A stretch of 7,368 nucleotides of DNA, taken from a bacterium (GTDB taxonomy: Bacteria; SZUA-79; Acidulodesulfobacterales; Acidulodesulfobacteraceae). Numbering within the stretch: the stretch's first letter is position 1; every line of letters begins with the position of its first letter. Below are positions 6,480 to 7,368 of the stretch, one piece after another. The stretch covers positions 1-7,368 of the forward strand of contig JAJYRF010000046.1 in assembly GCA_021794255.1 (NCBI GenBank), read 5' to 3'. The notes below the pieces were generated by a model that saw only the letters and a program-made list of their open reading frames with translations, was not told the DNA's origin and searched no databases. The position numbers and the translations under genes were made by a program.

Positions 6480-6709
6480 TTATTATAAATTATCTACCTA
6501 CTACCTAACTATTTTGCGCAATCAAATAATGTATTATTTAAAACACACTATAATCTGGCGTTCCGGCAGACGGTATGGAAAGAATCAATCAAATAATATA
6601 TTATTCAAAACACACGCATAAATAACGTTATTTTATAATAAAGGTGTCTATAATAAAGGTAATAAAGGTGTCAGATTTATTTATTCAACATATAATAAAG
6701 GTGTCAGAT
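6480..6709. other. Intergenic region after the NRAMP gene, made of short repeats
   Basis: No credible gene is seen here. It holds a 28-bp direct repeat pair and the start of a REP-like cluster. Between the pair lies a small GC-richer patch (about 6554-6578, ctggcgttccggcagacgg) of unknown nature. No clear intrinsic terminator directly follows the NRAMP stop. Confidence 0.6.
6521..6615. repeat. 28-bp direct repeat pair with 39-bp separation
   Basis: 6521-6548 and 6588-6615 match at 26 of 28 positions (both begin atcaaataat and end aaaacacac). Each contains a short dyad (aaataat / attattt in the first copy). Repeat and spacer lengths resemble a CRISPR unit, but two copies with mismatches are not enough to call an array. 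Confidence 0.8.
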
Positions 6710-6746
6710 TTATTTATTCAAAGAAAATAAATCTGACACCTTTATT
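6637..6746. repeat. REP-like cluster of aataaaggtgtc units ending in a long hairpin
   Basis: Direct copies: 6637-6648 (partial), 6652-6660 (partial), 6661-6688 and 6694-6721 (the last two identical over 28 bp, with a 33-bp period). An inverted copy lies at 6726-6746. The copy at 6694-6714 pairs with 6726-6746 over 21 bp, or 22 with one more pair, leaving a 9-nt loop. The unit ggtgtcagatttatt with its inverted partner resembles palindromes found near RAYT/IS200-like transposases, but no transposase is visible here. It lies between the convergent NRAMP gene and the small ORF and could stop transcription from either side. Confidence 0.85.
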
Positions 6747-6883
6747 TTGACATTGGAGTGTAGCCTAATATCTCGACCGCCTATATCCAGTTGTAAACCC
6801 ACTGCAACGGTTTTTAAAATAACCTCCTTTATAAGCATAACTTTTTCTACTCCTTTATCAGAATAATCTGATATAATTACCAT
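6710..6883 (-). CDS. Small ORF, 57 residues, hypothetical
   Basis: I do not recognise this protein. It reads MVIISDYSDKGVEKVMLIKE, continues with VILKTVAVGLQLDIGGRDIR, and ends LHSNVKIKVSDLFSLNK. Support for translation is a perfect AAGGAGG (6893-6899) 9 bases before ATG, and an amphipathic, non-repetitive central part. Against it: the last 12 or so codons lie in the REP-like cluster, so the gene may be a remnant truncated by repeat insertion, or the ORF may be chance. A second AAGGAGG lies inside it at 6823-6829. No signal peptide or membrane segment is obvious. A 12-bp stem can form across its start site. Confidence 0.45.
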   Translation of the reverse strand: MVIISDYSDKGVEKVMLIKEVILKTVAVGLQLDIGGRDIRLHSNVKIKVSDLFSLNK

Positions 6884-6926
6884 AGCGGATAACCTCCTTA
6901 TTAATGGTTTAAGTGTTATCCACTAT
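6882..6926 (-). promoter_or_regulatory. Inverted repeat that would pair with the small ORF's start site
   Basis: 6915-6926 and 6882-6893 are inverted copies of gttatccRctat. In minus-strand RNA, AUAGUGGAUAAC pairs with GUUAUCCGCUAU over 12 bp with one G-U pair. The 21-nt loop holds most of the Shine-Dalgarno sequence. The 3' arm covers the last G of that site, the spacer, and the AU of the start codon. This could control translation. Confidence 0.4.
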
Positions 6927-6929
6927 TTT

Positions 6930-6958
6930 ATTATTATTTTTAGTTAAGGAATAGACAA
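6930..6958 (-). promoter_or_regulatory. Possible promoter of the small ORF inside copy B
   Basis: Minus strand: TTGTCT (6953-6958), 17 bases, AATAAT (6930-6935), matching 4 of 6 and 5 of 6. It would start RNA just upstream of the 12-bp stem. Weak, given the AT-rich background. Confidence 0.3.
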
Positions 6959-6963
6959 AATAT

Positions 6964-7008
6964 ATATTTTTATGCGCTTAAAAAGCACTGCTTTTTGCAT
7001 AAAAATAT
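6964..7008. repeat. Two-part hairpin in copy B
   Basis: Outer arms atatttttatgc (6964-6975) and gcataaaaatat (6997-7008) pair over 12 bp. Inner arms aaaaagca (6980-6987) and tgcttttt (6989-6996) pair over 8 bp, leaving gctt (6976-6979) as a bulge and one base between the inner arms. A strong stem-loop on either strand. Confidence 0.85.
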
Positions 7009-7060
7009 GGTTATTTTATAATAGACATTTTAATAGTTATTAACAAATGTTAAATTAAAA

Positions 7061-7089
7061 TTGATATAAAAAAATTATTGTGTTAAAAT
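7061..7089 (+). promoter_or_regulatory. Candidate sigma70 promoter of the cas1-like gene
   Basis: TTGATA (7061-7066), 17 bases, TAAAAT (7084-7089). Each hexamer matches 5 of 6. Transcription would start near 7096, about 60 bases before the ATG. Confidence 0.5.
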
Positions 7090-7154
7090 TGTAAATAAGA
7101 TAATTATTAAATTATGCATACTCTAAAAGTATTGCCTAAAGTTTGAACCAGATT

Positions 7155-7368
7155 ATGTCAACGATTTACATCGTTTCCGATTATGGGAAATTAGTAAAAT
7201 TCGGCGATGTCCTTCAACTTAAGAAGGGCGACGATATTTATAAGACGATATTTCCCTTTAAAACCGAACAACTTGTTCTTATCGGAAATATTGAAATCAC
7301 CTCTCCTGCTCTAAGGTTTCTCATGTTCCACAATATCGACGCGATATTCCTTGGAAATAATGGAAAAT
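7155..7368 (+). CDS. cas1: CRISPR-associated endonuclease Cas1, N-terminal part (cut by window end)
   Basis: Cas1 is the integrase that, with Cas2, inserts new spacers into CRISPR arrays. Only 71 codons are visible and the frame is open to the window end. They match the beta-rich N-terminal domain: STIYIVSDYGKLVKFGDVLQ, then PFKTEQLVLIGNIEITSPALRFLMFHNIDAIFLGNNGK. These correspond to the family pattern of a first strand, a P-x-x-x-x-E-x-hydrophobic segment, a GN-x-x-hydrophobic-[ST]-x-PALR helix, and a strand ending before N-G-[KR]. The catalytic residues lie in the C-terminal domain, outside the window. The ATG at 7155 is preferred; an in-frame TAA at 7137-7139 limits the start, with TTG at 7143 as the only alternative. 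There is no clear Shine-Dalgarno site. The CRISPR type cannot be read from this part. Confidence 0.88.
   Translation, partial: MSTIYIVSDYGKLVKFGDVLQLKKGDDIYKTIFPFKTEQLVLIGNIEITSPALRFLMFHNIDAIFLGNNGK

Larger units (their letters stand above)
6915..7045 (+). repeat. Dispersed hairpin element, copy B
   Basis: It shares left (6915-6950) and right (7010-7045) blocks with copy A, in the same orientation. Its middle is longer and unrelated, with its own hairpin at 6964-7008. Copies A and B flank the NRAMP gene and the small ORF as direct repeats about 2.1 kb apart. Confidence 0.75.

Noticed and set aside
6710..6746. REP-like hairpin as a definite terminator for the NRAMP gene
   Set aside because: The stem is long, but the following bases are not a clean U-tract in either direction and it is about 215 bp past the stop; a terminating role stays possible only.

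Overview
This is a very AT-rich bacterial window. On the minus strand, at its left end, is a ribosomal-protein operon in the order rpsF - rpsR - DUF2232 membrane protein - rplI. That order is common in deltaproteobacterial-type genomes and some neighbouring phyla. Together with the low G+C, the cobalamin radical SAM protein and the magnesium-transporter-like NRAMP protein, it suggests an AT-rich Gram-negative bacterium, possibly a deltaproteobacterial or uncultured relative. The taxonomic placement is weak inference.

Layout. Positions 4-113 hold a microsatellite of 6-bp units with interspersed 5-bp units. Positions 171-2269 (minus) hold rplI, the DUF2232 gene, rpsR and rpsF; the two upstream junctions overlap by 8 bp. 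Positions 2298-2568 hold about 21 units of a 12-bp tandem repeat just upstream of rpsF. A good sigma70-type promoter (2653-2681, minus) lies beyond the array, so the array is probably transcribed as the operon's 5' leader. Positions 2737-4167 (minus) encode a B12-binding radical SAM protein resembling hopanoid C-3 methylases. Its 5' end (first 14 codons, Shine-Dalgarno site and upstream DNA) is tandemly triplicated at 4126-4446, and a good promoter (4446-4474) sits at the far edge of the triplication. Positions 4475-5090 are a divergent intergenic region with palindromes and copy A of a dispersed hairpin element. Positions 5091-6479 (plus) encode a divergent NRAMP-family transporter with DAGS in place of the canonical DPGN metal motif.

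The right end (6480-7154) is dense in repeats. It holds a 28-bp direct repeat pair, a REP-like cluster ending in a 22-bp-stem hairpin, a 57-codon minus-strand small ORF with a strong Shine-Dalgarno site, and copy B of the dispersed element with a different central hairpin. From 7155 a plus-strand gene with a clear Cas1 N-terminus runs off the window, preceded by a good promoter. The window therefore stops at the edge of a probable CRISPR-cas locus.

The ribosomal operon is housekeeping. The radical SAM and NRAMP genes are divergently transcribed and have no obvious functional link. I see no complete new multi-gene system. The most unusual features are the triplicated translation-start leader of the radical SAM gene, the repeat array in the ribosomal leader, the two element copies flanking the NRAMP gene in direct orientation, and an RNA hairpin that would bury the small ORF's start codon.
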